From the NCBI RefSeq assembly GCF_016862975.1, contig NZ_BONZ01000039.1, positions 62,001 to 126,000 on the forward strand: a stretch of 64,000 nt of DNA. The letters run 5' to 3'. Source of the DNA: Rugosimonospora africana (lineage in GTDB: Bacteria > Actinomycetota > Actinomycetes > Mycobacteriales > Micromonosporaceae). This document shows, piece by piece, positions 1-8,630 of the stretch (position 1 is its first letter; every line of letters begins with the position of its first letter). The translations under genes and the position numbers were made by a program. The notes beneath the pieces are model-generated. The model was not told the DNA's origin. It searched no databases and saw nothing but the letters and a program-made list of their open reading frames with translations.

Positions 1-759
1 CCGCCCGGCGGGCACCCTGGCCCACTCGACGAGAGCGGCGGCGAGCGGGCCCGCCGCCGTGCCGGTGGCCGGATCCTCGACGATGCCCACGGTCGGGTTG
101 AAGAACCGCGCGTACGCGGCGACATCATCGCCGGTACCCCCGGAGAGGGTGTAGAGGTAGCAGCCCTCCGCCGCCGCCCCGGCCAGGATCGCGGCGAGGG
201 CGCGCGAATCGGGCTCGGCCCGGTCCACCGCCTCCCGGTCGACCAGCGGCACGTGCATGTGCGAGACGCCCGTCGCTATCGCCTGTGCCGGGCCGGCCAG
301 GTCGGCGACGGACAGCCCGAGCGCCGTAGCGAGCGGCGGATCGGCCTCGACGAGTCCACCGAACCGAAGGCCGCCCTGGTCCATGACGACGCGGACCGGC
401 CCACCCGGCGCGCGGACCACCTCGACGGCCAGCAGTTCGCCACCGATCTGTTGGGTCAACCGGCTCGACGGCCCGGTACCGGCGAGCCCCTGCCCGTCGA
501 GCCAGAGCCAGGCACCGAGAGCGTTGTGTCCGGCCCCGCCCACCTCGACGCCGCGAGGCGTGAACGAGCGCAGCCGCCAGGCCGCGGCCGGATCGGACGG
601 TCGGCAGAGGAACGTCGTCTCCGACTGGTTGAACTCCCGGGCGATCGCACGCATCTGCTCTTCGGTGAGCTCGTCGGCGTCGGGTACCACGGTGAGGGGG
701 TTGCCCGTCAGCGGCCGCTCGGCGAACACGTCGACGAAGAAGAACCTGATGCTACTCAC
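1..759 (-). CDS. PhzF-family isomerase/epimerase, partial
   Basis: The minus strand reads as a PhzF-family protein (phenazine-biosynthesis/diaminopimelate-epimerase fold). It opens MSSIRFFFVDVFAERPLTGN, and the E of EFNQSETTF near residue 45 is the conserved acid of the family. Later come a GGAGHNALG-type segment and the signature VEDPATGTAAGP near the window edge. The start is a GTG at 759-757, supported by an AAGGAG ribosome site at 764-769. 253 codons are visible, and the family usually has 260-300 residues, so only a short C-terminus is missing. PhzF-like proteins are often of unknown substrate; the phenazine role cannot be assumed. It lies downstream of the regulator remnant on the same strand. 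Confidence 0.85.
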   Translation of the reverse strand, partial: MSSIRFFFVDVFAERPLTGNPLTVVPDADELTEEQMRAIAREFNQSETTFLCRPSDPAAAWRLRSFTPRGVEVGGAGHNALGAWLWLDGQGLAGTGPSSRLTQQIGGELLAVEVVRAPGGPVRVVMDQGGLRFGGLVEADPPLATALGLSVADLAGPAQAIATGVSHMHVPLVDREAVDRAEPDSRALAAILAGAAAEGCYLYTLSGGTGDDVAAYARFFNPTVGIVEDPATGTAAGPLAAALVEWARVPAGR

Positions 760-837
760 ACTGCTCCTTGAGGCTGGGAGCGGGCACGGCCGGGGTGCCC
801 GCGACGCACGGGTCCGCCGAATGTAACCCAGACGCTG

Positions 838-1270
838 TCAGCTCTGGGCGTTGAGATAGGCCAACACGGTGAGTACCCCGGCGGTGTCCACTGTCGGTGG
901 GGGCGAGGCCGAGCTTGCTGAAGATGTTGCCGATGTGCTTGTGGACGGCGTTGTCGGTGATGACCAGCCGGGAGGCGATGGTGGCGTTGCCGTGCCCCTC
1001 GGCCATGAGCGCGAGGATTTCGCGTTCGCGGCGGGTGAGCGCGGCCAACGGGTCACTGCGGTGAGTCAGCAGCCGCACGACCACCTCCGGATCGAGGGCG
1101 GTACCGCCGGACGCGACGCGATTCAGCGCGTCGACGAACTCGTCCACCCGCCTGACCCGATCCTTCAGCAGGTACCCGATCCCGCTGGGCTTTTCGAGCA
1201 GCGCGGTGGCGTACACCACGTCGACGTACCGGGAAAGCACCAGCACCGGCAGGTCGGGGTGGTCGCGGCG
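838..1270 (-). pseudogene. NarL/LuxR response regulator remnant
   Basis: Only the second half of a NarL-type response regulator remains. It starts inside the receiver domain (DHPDLPVLVLSRYV, then the LLKDRV segment) and carries a full LuxR helix-turn-helix (LTRREREILALMAEGH to HIGNIFSKLGL). No phosphoacceptor half exists upstream. After the residues SGHRRG the frame is lost, and the expected ending VLTVLAYLNAQS lies in another frame and stops at 838. With a missing 5' half and a 3' frameshift, the gene is dead. The homologous intact layout is seen in this window at 14651-15301. Confidence 0.8.
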
Positions 1271-1374
1271 AGATGGTCCACGAGGTCTTCGGCTGGGACG
1301 CGGCACCAGCGCATGAGGTCCCCGATCGGGACGGTGCCGCTCATCAGCGCACGTCCGGCAGCCACTGCAGTGTG

Positions 1375-1800
1375 AGAGCAGTGGTGGCGAAGCGTGTCTG
1401 GACCACCGAACGTTCATCGGCGAAAGGCAGCGCGATGACGCCGTCCGCGGCCGCCGCTACCGGACCATCGGGGACCGCGGTGATCAGGACAGAGCGCGGC
1501 GTGGCCGCGGCTCAAGACGTTCGCGACCTCTGATGTCATGCCTGAGCGGGAGATTGCCACGATGACGTCGTAACGGCGTGCGTGCGGCATCTCGGCCGCC
1601 GCGAACGCGTCGGTCCGGCCGTGCCCGGCAGTCTCCCGCAGACTCGCCGCCGCTTGTGCCATGTACAGCGACGTACCGCAGCCGACGATGAACACGTCCT
1701 GGCCAGGTGCCGGCAGTAGGTCCGCGACCTCCTGCAAGAGCCGCCGGGCGCGGCGCCAGAGTTCGGGCTGGGTTGCGATCTCATCTGCCGTGGTGCTCAT
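1375..1800 (-). pseudogene. SIS-domain sugar isomerase/deaminase remnant (AgaS/GlmS type)
   Basis: The N-terminal half of a SIS-domain phosphosugar protein is readable from ATG 1800-1798. It contains the SIS motif VGCGTSLYMAQAAA, followed by VIVAISRSGMTSEVANVL. Near 1515 the frame is lost. The expected continuation (SVLITAVPDGPVAAAADGV, then ADERSVVQTRFATTALTL) lies one frame over and ends near 1375, where unrelated sequence begins and leads into the regulator remnant at 1270. The second SIS repeat is absent. SIS proteins of this type isomerise or deaminate amino-sugar phosphates. With the kinase and aldolase remnants next door, this points to a lost amino-sugar pathway. Confidence 0.75.
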
Positions 1801-2028
1801 CGCAAGACACTGGGACGGTGCTTCGTGCGCTGTCAAGCGTTTCTTCTAGGCATTCACGCAGATTCGAGCAAACCCGCGCAGTATTTGTGCAACATGAGCG
1901 TGTCGCGATGCTCATGCGGTGGCCGACTTCGCCAGCCCCTGCCCCACGACACCCGACCCGAGACAGTGGACACCTCGCGTACCCCGGCTGGCCGGAGGCG
2001 GGATTGTTCGCGGCCGGTGTCGCCATGA

Positions 2029-2707
2029 CTGAGCCCCCGCGCGGACCTCGCCGTCCTTGAGACGCTGGCCGCCGCCGACGTCGACACCACCGCCGTGCGC
2101 ATCGCCGACGACGTCCCGACCGGCATCAGCGTGGCGCTGGCCCGCCCCGGCAGCCGAGGCTGCGAGAGGGTCTACGACAGCTCGTCGCGCGCCCACGCGG
2201 CCGGCGCGACCGTGTCGCTGGATACCGGATGAGACCCTGAGGAGCAGTGGACTCCCGTCGCCACCGTTGTAGGCATTGTTGACGTGCTGCTGCCGAACAC
2301 GCAGGAGGCAGTTCGGCTGGCCGCCGCAGTGCGGCGGCCGACCGGTTCTCCGGCACCGCGGAGGCGGCCGGTGACGACTGCCGATGAGCAGCCCGTGGCG
2401 GCGGCGAGAATTCTCGCCGATCACGGCCCTTTGGTCGTCGTGAAGAACGGGGCGGACGGCGCCGTCGCGGTGCACGACGGGACGGTGGTCCGGAGCGCCG
2501 CGTACAGCGTTCAAACCGTGGACGCGACAGGCGCCGGTGATTCCTTCGACGGGGGGTTCCTCGCCGGCTGGCTCGGCGGGGCAGATCTTGCATTCTCGCT
2601 CGCGCTCGGATGTGCCTGCGGCGCTCTGTCCACGCGCCGTGCTGGGTGGCACCGCCGCACAGCCGACGCGGGACGAGGCTGAAGCGTTCATGGCGACGAT
2701 GTCATGA
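2029..2707 (+). pseudogene. PfkB-family sugar kinase remnant
   Basis: Two PfkB blocks lie in one frame: LAVLETLAAADVDTTAVRI with PTGISVALARPG from about 2044, and DVLLPNTQEAVRLA onward from 2284. The second block contains the anion-hole and catalytic signature VDATGAGDSFDGGFLAGWL. The blocks are separated by an in-frame TGA at 2230-2232, where relatives would have TGG (context LDTG-stop-DPEEQW). Near 2635 a frameshift moves the C-terminus (GGTAAQPTRDEAEAFM) to another frame ending at 2707. The N-terminal substrate-binding part is missing. The family phosphorylates sugars such as tagatose 6-phosphate; the exact substrate is unknown. Confidence 0.8.
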
Positions 2708-2807
2708 TCCCCAATGTCATCTCTCGCGTCGCTCAGGCGCCACCTCGAGCCGCCGTGCCCGACACTCTTTGGACACCCGAGCGGCGGGTTGATCATAAAG
2801 TTCGTGT

Positions 2808-3599
2808 TCAGCGCGACTCGGAGGTGGCGACCGTGACGGTGACTCCGGCAGCGGAGATGGCGGCCAGCGCGGCCGGGTCGGCGCTGGCGTCGGTGACGAA
2901 CTCATCGATGTCTTGCAGCGCACAGATGCGGGCGAGGTGGACGCGGCCGACCTTGGAGCCGTCTGCGACGACGATGACGCGCTGCGCCTGGCGGATCATC
3001 GTGGCGTTCGTGTTCGCCTCGATGTCGTCGTGCGTCGTCAGGCCGGCACGTGCGGAGATCCCGTCCACCCCCACGATCGCCACCTCGATGTTGAGCCCGC
3101 CGAGGGTGCGGTCGGCGATCGGACCGACCAGTTCGTAGGACTGCGTACGTGAGACGCCACCGGTCATGACGAGCTTCAGCCGAGGACGTAGCGCCAATTC
3201 GGCCGCGATGTTGAGCGCGTTGGTGACGACCGCCAGATCGAAGCGGTCGGCGAGCAGGCGCGCCACCGCGTGGGTGGTGGTGCCGCCGGTCAGTCCCACC
3301 GTGAGCGGCCCGTGCGGCAGTCGGGAGACGGCCGTGGGCGCGATCGCCAGCTTCTCTTCCCGGTGCTGACCGACGCGGTAGCGGACCGGCAGCTCGTAGC
3401 TGACCGCGGCCGCGATGGCACCGCCGTGCGTGCGGTTCAGGAGCTTCTGGTCCTCCAGCGTCTGCAGGTCGCGGCGGATGGTCGCGACCGAGACGGCGAA
3501 CTCCTTCGCCAGCGCCCGAGCATCGACGGAGCCGTCGCTCGAGATGCGGTCCAGGATCGTCGACACCCGGTCGGCGCGACGCAACGTGCTAGGAGCCAT
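2808..3599 (-). CDS. DeoR-family transcriptional regulator
   Basis: A 263-residue DeoR-type repressor. An N-terminal winged helix (RVSTILDRISSDGSVDARAL, then FAVSVATIRRDLQTLEDQ) is followed by the RTHGGA hinge and a C-terminal sugar-phosphate sensor domain (GLTGGTTTHAVARLL, VTNALNIAAEL, VADGSKVGR). I chose the ATG at 3599-3597 with GGGAG just upstream; a longer reading would run into the promoter. DeoR proteins of this group repress sugar-catabolic genes and are released by a phosphorylated sugar. All neighbouring catabolic genes are broken, so the regulator may now control only itself and the secreted enzymes at 4097-8030. An inverted repeat lies just upstream. Confidence 0.93.
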   Translation of the reverse strand: MAPSTLRRADRVSTILDRISSDGSVDARALAKEFAVSVATIRRDLQTLEDQKLLNRTHGGAIAAAVSYELPVRYRVGQHREEKLAIAPTAVSRLPHGPLTVGLTGGTTTHAVARLLADRFDLAVVTNALNIAAELALRPRLKLVMTGGVSRTQSYELVGPIADRTLGGLNIEVAIVGVDGISARAGLTTHDDIEANTNATMIRQAQRVIVVADGSKVGRVHLARICALQDIDEFVTDASADPAALAAISAAGVTVTVATSESR

Positions 3600-3624
3600 G
3601 CGAACTCCCTGCCAGTCATGAACA

Positions 3625-3662
3625 CAAACGCGCAATCAAGATAGTTCATTTACGCGCGTTTG
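3625..3662. promoter_or_regulatory. Inverted repeat, candidate DeoR operator
   Basis: CAAACGCGC at 3625-3633 is repeated as its exact complement GCGCGTTTG at 3654-3662, with a 20-bp spacer rich in A and T. It lies 26 bp upstream of the deoR-like start, where an autoregulatory operator is expected. It also lies between that gene and the plus-strand sugar genes. That the protein binds here is inference from position and symmetry. Confidence 0.5.
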
Positions 3663-3729
3663 AGCAAGAAAGGCTTGCCAGGCCGCTCGTGCAGGCAGAA
3701 AATCCACAGATGGCTATATCACACCTTCC

Positions 3730-3935
3730 TCGGCGCACCCGGCGCCCGCACCGACCCCGATGAGGCGGCCGCCTACGTCGAGGCCACCGGCGTTGACGCC
3801 CTCGCCGTCGCTGTCGGCTCCAGCCATGCCATGACCGACCGCACCGCCATCCTCGACCACCAGCTCATCACCGCACTGCACCACGCCGTCAGCGTGCCGC
3901 TGGTGCTGCCCGGCTCCTCCGGCTGGCATCCAGCC
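3730..3935 (+). pseudogene. Class II (tagatose-type) aldolase fragment
   Basis: An internal piece of a class II ketose-bisphosphate aldolase of the GatY/KbaY type is clear: TDPDEAAAYVEATGVDALAV, then GSSHAM, and VPLVLPGSSG near the end, where relatives have LHGASG/S. No N-terminal substrate or zinc-binding half precedes it, and it stops at 3954 in unrelated residues. The gene is therefore a remnant. Tagatose-bisphosphate aldolases end the galactosamine and galactitol routes, which fits the SIS and PfkB remnants nearby. Confidence 0.75.
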
Positions 3936-3957
3936 CGCGGGGCCTCTGATCGCTGAC

Positions 3958-4062
3958 AACCCTGCTGATGGCCGCGAACGTCGTCGCGACCGCTCCGTTG
4001 ATCGCGTTCTTCCTCGCGGCGCAAGGGCACGACAGACAAGCGGAACCTCAAGGCGTGTGAAT
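3958..4062 (+). pseudogene. Possible sugar ABC permease C-terminal scrap
   Basis: A short frame reads TLLMAANVVATAPLIAFFLA and continues to a stop at 4062. A hydrophobic helix followed by a short polar tail ending GV resembles the last helix and tail of carbohydrate ABC permeases (MalG type). The piece is too short for a firm call. It lies directly between the aldolase scrap and the polygalactosaminidase gene. Confidence 0.3.
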
Positions 4063-4096
4063 GCCCGACCCGGATTAGAGCTAAGAGGAGAACGTC

Positions 4097-5881
4097 ATGA
4101 AAAGACGGATCAGATACCTCCTCCCGTGCGTGGTGGCTACGGCGCTTTTGTTGACCATGAGCGCAGCGCCAACGTCGGCCGCGAAGTCGCACGTGAAGGA
4201 TCCGACAGTCGCCCTGAAGGCGAAGATCAACGAGCTCTATGCGAGTGGACCCGGCTTGGTGGGCCGCACCCATAAGATGCAGGCGTTCATCATGGAGCTC
4301 GCACTGCACGCGAAGACGCGAAACCCCAACTTCAAAATCATTCCCCAGGATGCGGCCGCTCTGGCCTTCGTTGACGGCGACGTGAACAAGGGAGTGCTGC
4401 CGGATCTCATCTCTCTCGTCGATGGCTGGGGAAAGGAGGGGCTGCTCCTCAGCGGGAACGGAGTGACTCCGACCTCGGAGCAGGCGGCATACATCGCGCT
4501 GGCCCAGCAAGGCCTGATGGTCACCGAGACCTCGACCGTCAACTCGGTCGCCCAGCTTCAGGACTACTACCGCCGAGCCGAAAACTGGGGCATCATCCCC
4601 TACCCGCGCATCGGCGGGACACTGGCTCAGCAGCTGTTCCCGGGCAAGCGCTGGGCGCCGAACGGTGACTACTTCTGGGTCGAGGACCCGGCGACGATCG
4701 GTCTCGGCGGCAGGATTGACGGCACCAGGAACGTCCGCAACCTGACCGACGCCCGGAATTATCTGTACAACATCAACGGCCGGCCCTTCGACGCCTGGAG
4801 CACGTGGGACGACGAAGAGGCCGCCGCTCTCGCGGAGGGCGAGCCCGACAGGACGAGGATCACCGACTCCTACGGAAACGGTCTGCTGGTTCCGTCCCCA
4901 GGTGGTCCCTACCGGCCGGCGGGAGACGCCGCCGTTGTGCAGAGCGCGATAGCTCAGTACGGCGACGAGTGGGACTGGTGGTGGCGGGCCGCGGGTCTCG
5001 ACGAGAACGCCGGCCGGGAGACATGGCTCAACGCGCTGCGAAACTCCGACTACGACGTGATCTACATCGACTCCTTCTACAACCACCGGGCGCTGCCCGC
5101 GAACCAGACGCCGCTGACGCGCGCCGAGATCGAAAGCCTCAAGCACAAGCCGGACGGCGGCAGGCGGCAGGTCATCGCGTACCTGAGCGTCGGCTCGGCG
5201 GAGCAGAACCGTTGGTACTGCCAGGACGACTGGGTCTGGATCGACCCCACCAACCCGAACACCGAACGGAGCATGAAGTCCGGCAAGATCGTCAACAGCG
5301 TCTATTCGCCGCCCGAGAACGCCCCGGCGTGGCTGGCCCTGGGCTACGGCGGCAACTACGCCGAAGAGGCCGTGGTGCAGTGGTGGAACCCCGAGTGGCG
5401 CGACATCATCATCAACGGCGGCAGCCCGTACGCGAACATCGCCACCGGTGACAACACGTCCTCCATCGACCGGATCATCAGCCAGGGATTCGACGGCGCG
5501 TACCTGGACAACGTCGGCGTCTACAACCGGACGAGCGGCGGCGGCGGGTGGAACGCGTTCGAGGCGTACTGGCTTGCTCACGGCGGCATTCCTGGTGAGG
5601 ATCACCCGTACATTCCCGTGGGCACGGTCAACCCCGGCAACCGGCAGGCCCACCTCGACTTCGCGATCGTGTCGGCGAACGGGAAGGGGTATTCGGTCTA
5701 CCTCAAGAAGGCCGATGCGCAGGGGCCGTTCACCCCTTACGGCAACGTCAACTACGACGCCAAGGGCGTGCACATCAAGGGCCTGACCAACGGCACGCAG
5801 TACCTCGCCTACGTGCAACGCAACGCCGGCGGAAAGATTTCGAGAACCGAGACCGTGAGCTTCACGGCCGGTTCCCACTGA
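4097..5881 (+). CDS. Secreted GH114-type endo-alpha-1,4-polygalactosaminidase-like protein
   Basis: A 594-residue protein with a clear Sec signal peptide (KRR, a hydrophobic stretch, APTSAAKS). The middle and C-terminal parts match the TM1410/GH114 barrel: DYDVIYIDSFYNHRALP, then QVIAYLSVGSAEQNRWYCQD, and ISQGFDGAYLDNVGVYN with the conserved acid at the strand end. GH114 enzymes cut alpha-1,4-linked galactosamine polymers, and relatives occur in exopolysaccharide loci. The last ~75 residues are a fibronectin-III-like tail nearly identical to that of the next gene. AGAGGAG lies 8 bases before the ATG. The next gene follows after 31 bp, so the two probably form one transcript. The exact substrate is inferred. 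Confidence 0.8.
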   Translation: MKRRIRYLLPCVVATALLLTMSAAPTSAAKSHVKDPTVALKAKINELYASGPGLVGRTHKMQAFIMELALHAKTRNPNFKIIPQDAAALAFVDGDVNKGVLPDLISLVDGWGKEGLLLSGNGVTPTSEQAAYIALAQQGLMVTETSTVNSVAQLQDYYRRAENWGIIPYPRIGGTLAQQLFPGKRWAPNGDYFWVEDPATIGLGGRIDGTRNVRNLTDARNYLYNINGRPFDAWSTWDDEEAAALAEGEPDRTRITDSYGNGLLVPSPGGPYRPAGDAAVVQSAIAQYGDEWDWWWRAAGLDENAGRETWLNALRNSDYDVIYIDSFYNHRALPANQTPLTRAEIESLKHKPDGGRRQVIAYLSVGSAEQNRWYCQDDWVWIDPTNPNTERSMKSGKIVNSVYSPPENAPAWLALGYGGNYAEEAVVQWWNPEWRDIIINGGSPYANIATGDNTSSIDRIISQGFDGAYLDNVGVYNRTSGGGGWNAFEAYWLAHGGIPGEDHPYIPVGTVNPGNRQAHLDFAIVSANGKGYSVYLKKADAQGPFTPYGNVNYDAKGVHIKGLTNGTQYLAYVQRNAGGKISRTETVSFTAGSH

Positions 5882-5892
5882 CGTGAGCGCCG
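5655..5892 (+). repeat. Duplicated segment, copy A (C-terminal tail plus stop region)
   Basis: About 238 bp encoding the fibronectin-III-like tail, the stop codon and the following TGACGTGAGCGCCG. Nearly identical to 7803-8041. The identity runs through the stop codon into non-coding DNA, so it reflects DNA duplication or gene conversion as well as protein constraint. Confidence 0.9.
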
Positions 5893-5912
5893 CGGACTGA
5901 AAGGGATCCACA

Positions 5913-8030
5913 ATGCAAAAGAAAATGACGCGGGCACTCTCTCTCCTGCTGACTCCGGCGCTACTGCTGACCATGACCGCGTTTTCTCATGGGGGAGTCC
6001 CCCGTGAAGGTTCCTCGGCGCCGCTGGTGCCGCAGGGCCTGAACTACACGGAGAACCCGGTCGACGTACCGAACCCGGACAGAGGGTTCTACAGGGCCAA
6101 CGACGGCATGGTGGTGCCGGTCACCGGCCAAGGCTCCGGAACCGTCAATGTCGGGAACAGCCCGGTGACCGTCGGCGGCGCCGTCGTCAACACCCGCATC
6201 AGCCACATCTACTTCGATCTGAGGAACTACTCGAGCAATACCTTCACGTCGCGGGGCACCAGATATACCGCGAGCTATCGTGCGCCTGCGAATGTGTCGA
6301 TCCAATCACGGCCCGGTGACTCGCCGCCGTACGCCTACGCGACTCATTTCGACTACTGGCGGGCAAACGTCTTGCCCACGTGGCCGCGCGGCACGTCCCA
6401 ACCCTTGACAGCGGATGCCCTCGCCTACATCAGGGCCAAGCTTCAGGAAGTCAGGAACGGCAACGGGGTAGCCATGGTCCGCTTCAACTACGACGGCCAG
6501 GGCTACAGCTGGGTCTCCGTTGAGCATCCGCAGGACGGCTACATGGACCGGTCCGTCGCGGACATCGAGCCGGACAAAGCGACCGTGCTCCAGCACATCG
6601 CGCAGCTCAAGCCCATCCTGCACGAGTTCGAAGACGTCATCATGGGTGTGGACGGAGGCTTCTTCGGCCCATGGGGCGAAGAGCACTCGACGACCTTCGG
6701 CACGAGTCCGCAGGCGTACGCCTGGCTCCTGAACGCGTTGCTGGACGCCGTCCCCGACTCGCGCTCGATCACCGTCCAGGGTGGCGCGTTCCTGTCGTGG
6801 TACAACGCGAAATACCACACCCACTACACCTTCGAAAACATCGACAAGATACCGCCGCCGAAGGCGGGTACCCCAGAGGCGCGGTTCGGCTTCTTCAACG
6901 ACAGCTATGCGTATGGCGAGGACGAAGGGGACAACTATCCCGACGATTGGGGTTCGCTGTCCGAAGGGGCCGGATGGCCGGGTAGCCCGCTGGGCGACGC
7001 GGACTCCTATGACCGCGGCCGGCTGATGACCTGGATCAGGAAGCAGAACAACCTCTACGGCGGCGAGGCGCAAGGCGATGCGACCCGTTGGAACACCTAT
7101 CCGTTCGTCGCCTGGGAAGCCGCGTATGCACAGACCGTTTACCTGAACGCGGACTACGAGGACTCCGTTCACGACAGATGGGGAGACTTCACGTACACGA
7201 AAGAGAACGTCATGCAGAAGATGACGAACGCGTACGAGGAGCCGTACCGGACGGAGTACGCGACCTTCGACCCCGTGTACGACGGCAGAACCGGAGCGGA
7301 GTACTGGCGCGACAGACTGGGCTACCGGTTGGTGCTGCGTGACGCGAACGCGAGCGGGTGGGTCAAGCAGAACGGCACCCTCGAGTTCGACGGAAGCATC
7401 CAGAACGTCGGCTTCGGGAACATCGTCAACAAGAAGAACGTGTCGGTCGTCCTGCGGTCCAAGGCGGATGGCAAGTCCTACACGGCGCTGACCAAGCTCG
7501 ACGCGAGAAACTGGCGGCCCGACCTGGACAGCAGGGCGAGCAACACCGCCGCGTACCGCGATCTGAGCTTCGCGATCGACATGCACAAGTTCGGCAAGGT
7601 GCCCGTTGGCGACTACGACATCTACCTGAAGATCAACGATCCCAAAGAGACCACCCCCAACAAGCGCAGCATTCAGTTCGCGAACAACGGCGAGGGCATC
7701 TGGGACGCCGACCTCGGCGCGAACCTGATCGGTTCGACAACGGTCAACGCCGCCAACGACATCCCCATCACGCGCATCAAACCCGGTAACGGCCAGGTGG
7801 GCCTTGACTTCGCGATCGCGTCGGCGAACGGGAAGGGGTATTCGGTCTACCTCAAGAAGGCGGCTGCGCCAGGGCCGTTCACCCTCTATCGCAACGTCAA
7901 CTACAACTCGAAGGGCGTGCACATCAAGGGCCTGACCAACGGCACGCAGTACTTCGCCTATGTGCAACGCAACGCCGGCGGAGAGATTTCGAGAACCGAG
8001 ACCGTGAGCTTCACGCCGGGTCACCGGTGA
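5913..8030 (+). CDS. Secreted DUF4874/DUF4832 protein
   Basis: A 705-residue protein with a signal peptide (KKMTRALSLLLTPALLLTM). It opens with the DUF4874 signature ENPVDVPNPDRGFYR and continues through a barrel-like domain (VMVRFNYDG-type strand, then DVIMGVDGGFFGPWGEEHST). The DUF4832 part follows (RFGFFNDSYAYGEDEGD, WNTYPFVAWEAAY, YWRDRLGYRLVLRDA), then a beta-sandwich (GSIQNVGFGNIVNKKNVSVV). The last ~75 residues repeat the tail of the upstream gene. Function is not established for this family; secretion and pairing with a GH114 enzyme suggest a polysaccharide substrate. AAGGGAT precedes the ATG. Confidence 0.85.
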   Translation: MQKKMTRALSLLLTPALLLTMTAFSHGGVPREGSSAPLVPQGLNYTENPVDVPNPDRGFYRANDGMVVPVTGQGSGTVNVGNSPVTVGGAVVNTRISHIYFDLRNYSSNTFTSRGTRYTASYRAPANVSIQSRPGDSPPYAYATHFDYWRANVLPTWPRGTSQPLTADALAYIRAKLQEVRNGNGVAMVRFNYDGQGYSWVSVEHPQDGYMDRSVADIEPDKATVLQHIAQLKPILHEFEDVIMGVDGGFFGPWGEEHSTTFGTSPQAYAWLLNALLDAVPDSRSITVQGGAFLSWYNAKYHTHYTFENIDKIPPPKAGTPEARFGFFNDSYAYGEDEGDNYPDDWGSLSEGAGWPGSPLGDADSYDRGRLMTWIRKQNNLYGGEAQGDATRWNTYPFVAWEAAYAQTVYLNADYEDSVHDRWGDFTYTKENVMQKMTNAYEEPYRTEYATFDPVYDGRTGAEYWRDRLGYRLVLRDANASGWVKQNGTLEFDGSIQNVGFGNIVNKKNVSVVLRSKADGKSYTALTKLDARNWRPDLDSRASNTAAYRDLSFAIDMHKFGKVPVGDYDIYLKINDPKETTPNKRSIQFANNGEGIWDADLGANLIGSTTVNAANDIPITRIKPGNGQVGLDFAIASANGKGYSVYLKKAAAPGPFTLYRNVNYNSKGVHIKGLTNGTQYFAYVQRNAGGEISRTETVSFTPGHR

Positions 8031-8041
8031 CGTGAGCGCCG
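7803..8041 (+). repeat. Duplicated segment, copy B
   Basis: Second copy of the 238-bp tail module (see 5655-5892). Differences are scattered substitutions in the middle, while the ends, including the bases after the stop codon, are the same. Confidence 0.9.
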
Positions 8042-8089
8042 CCCTGCGAAGGGCGACGAGGTAGTCGAGGTCGGCCGGTCGTTCCGGCC
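8041..8089 (+). terminator. Tandem stem-loops after the secreted-protein pair
   Basis: GCCCT-GCGA-AGGGC (8041-8054) is followed by GGCCGG-TCGTT-CCGGCC (8073-8089), just after the stop at 8030. No T-run follows, as is usual in high-GC actinobacteria. They probably mark the transcript end. Between here and 8279 I see no gene. Confidence 0.45.
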
Positions 8090-8279
8090 GGCCTTGGCCC
8101 TCCCAGGTGACCTCTTGGCCCGTCTCTGTGATCAACAGAGAGGGCGGCGTGGCTTTGGGTAGTGACGTTGTTTTTGCGGCTTTCCGATATGTCTTTCAGG
8201 CAGGCGTGTGCGGCGTCGGCCCGCAGGGTAGCCCCGCAGGGGCTTGGCCTTGACGGCGTCGTCGTGCTCGCCAGCGCGA

Positions 8280-8527
8280 CCGCTGCCGGCGAGCGCCTCG
8301 GCGAACCGCCGGGCGAGCCGGGTGGTCCGCTCGACCAGGTCGGCGACGCCATCGCGCCCGAGCGACCGCAACGTGGCGTAGACCGGCACTCCGCGGGCGC
8401 GCCGGGAGAACTCCGGGCCCCAGTCCAGCGGGTCGCAGGCTCCGGTCCCCTGCTCCAGGTAGGCGGCCTGAACACTCATCGCGGCACGGTGCGCCGCAGC
8501 GTTGCGGCAGATCGCGATGCCGCAGGC
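8280..8527 (-). pseudogene. PLP-dependent decarboxylase fragment
   Basis: The segment GIAICRNAAAHRAAMSVQAA, then DPLDWGPEFSRRARGVPVYA, and LGRDGVADLVERTTRLARRF matches the part of group II pyridoxal-dependent decarboxylases just after the cofactor lysine. The lysine region itself and both ends of the protein are gone. It lies immediately upstream (on the minus strand downstream) of nothing that would restore it. Confidence 0.75.
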
Positions 8528-8630
8528 TTTCCGAGAGCACTGACCGCCTGTCCTATGCGGACTCCCGTAACTGGAGTCACGTGCCATCTCATCGCCGCTT
8601 CCGCACCGGGCGATACAAACGACCGTCGGA

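Noticed and set aside
3773-5974. A 733-codon open frame on the minus strand
   Set aside because: It is the antisense of the GH114 gene. The residues are low in information, and the plus strand has a signal peptide, motifs and a ribosome site.
6306-8135. A 609-codon open frame on the minus strand
   Set aside because: Antisense shadow of the DUF4874/DUF4832 gene, caused by GC-rich codon bias.
8132-8279. Possible transposase-like residues downstream of the decarboxylase fragment
   Set aside because: Short charged stretches with no catalytic motif; I could not tie them to any transposase family.
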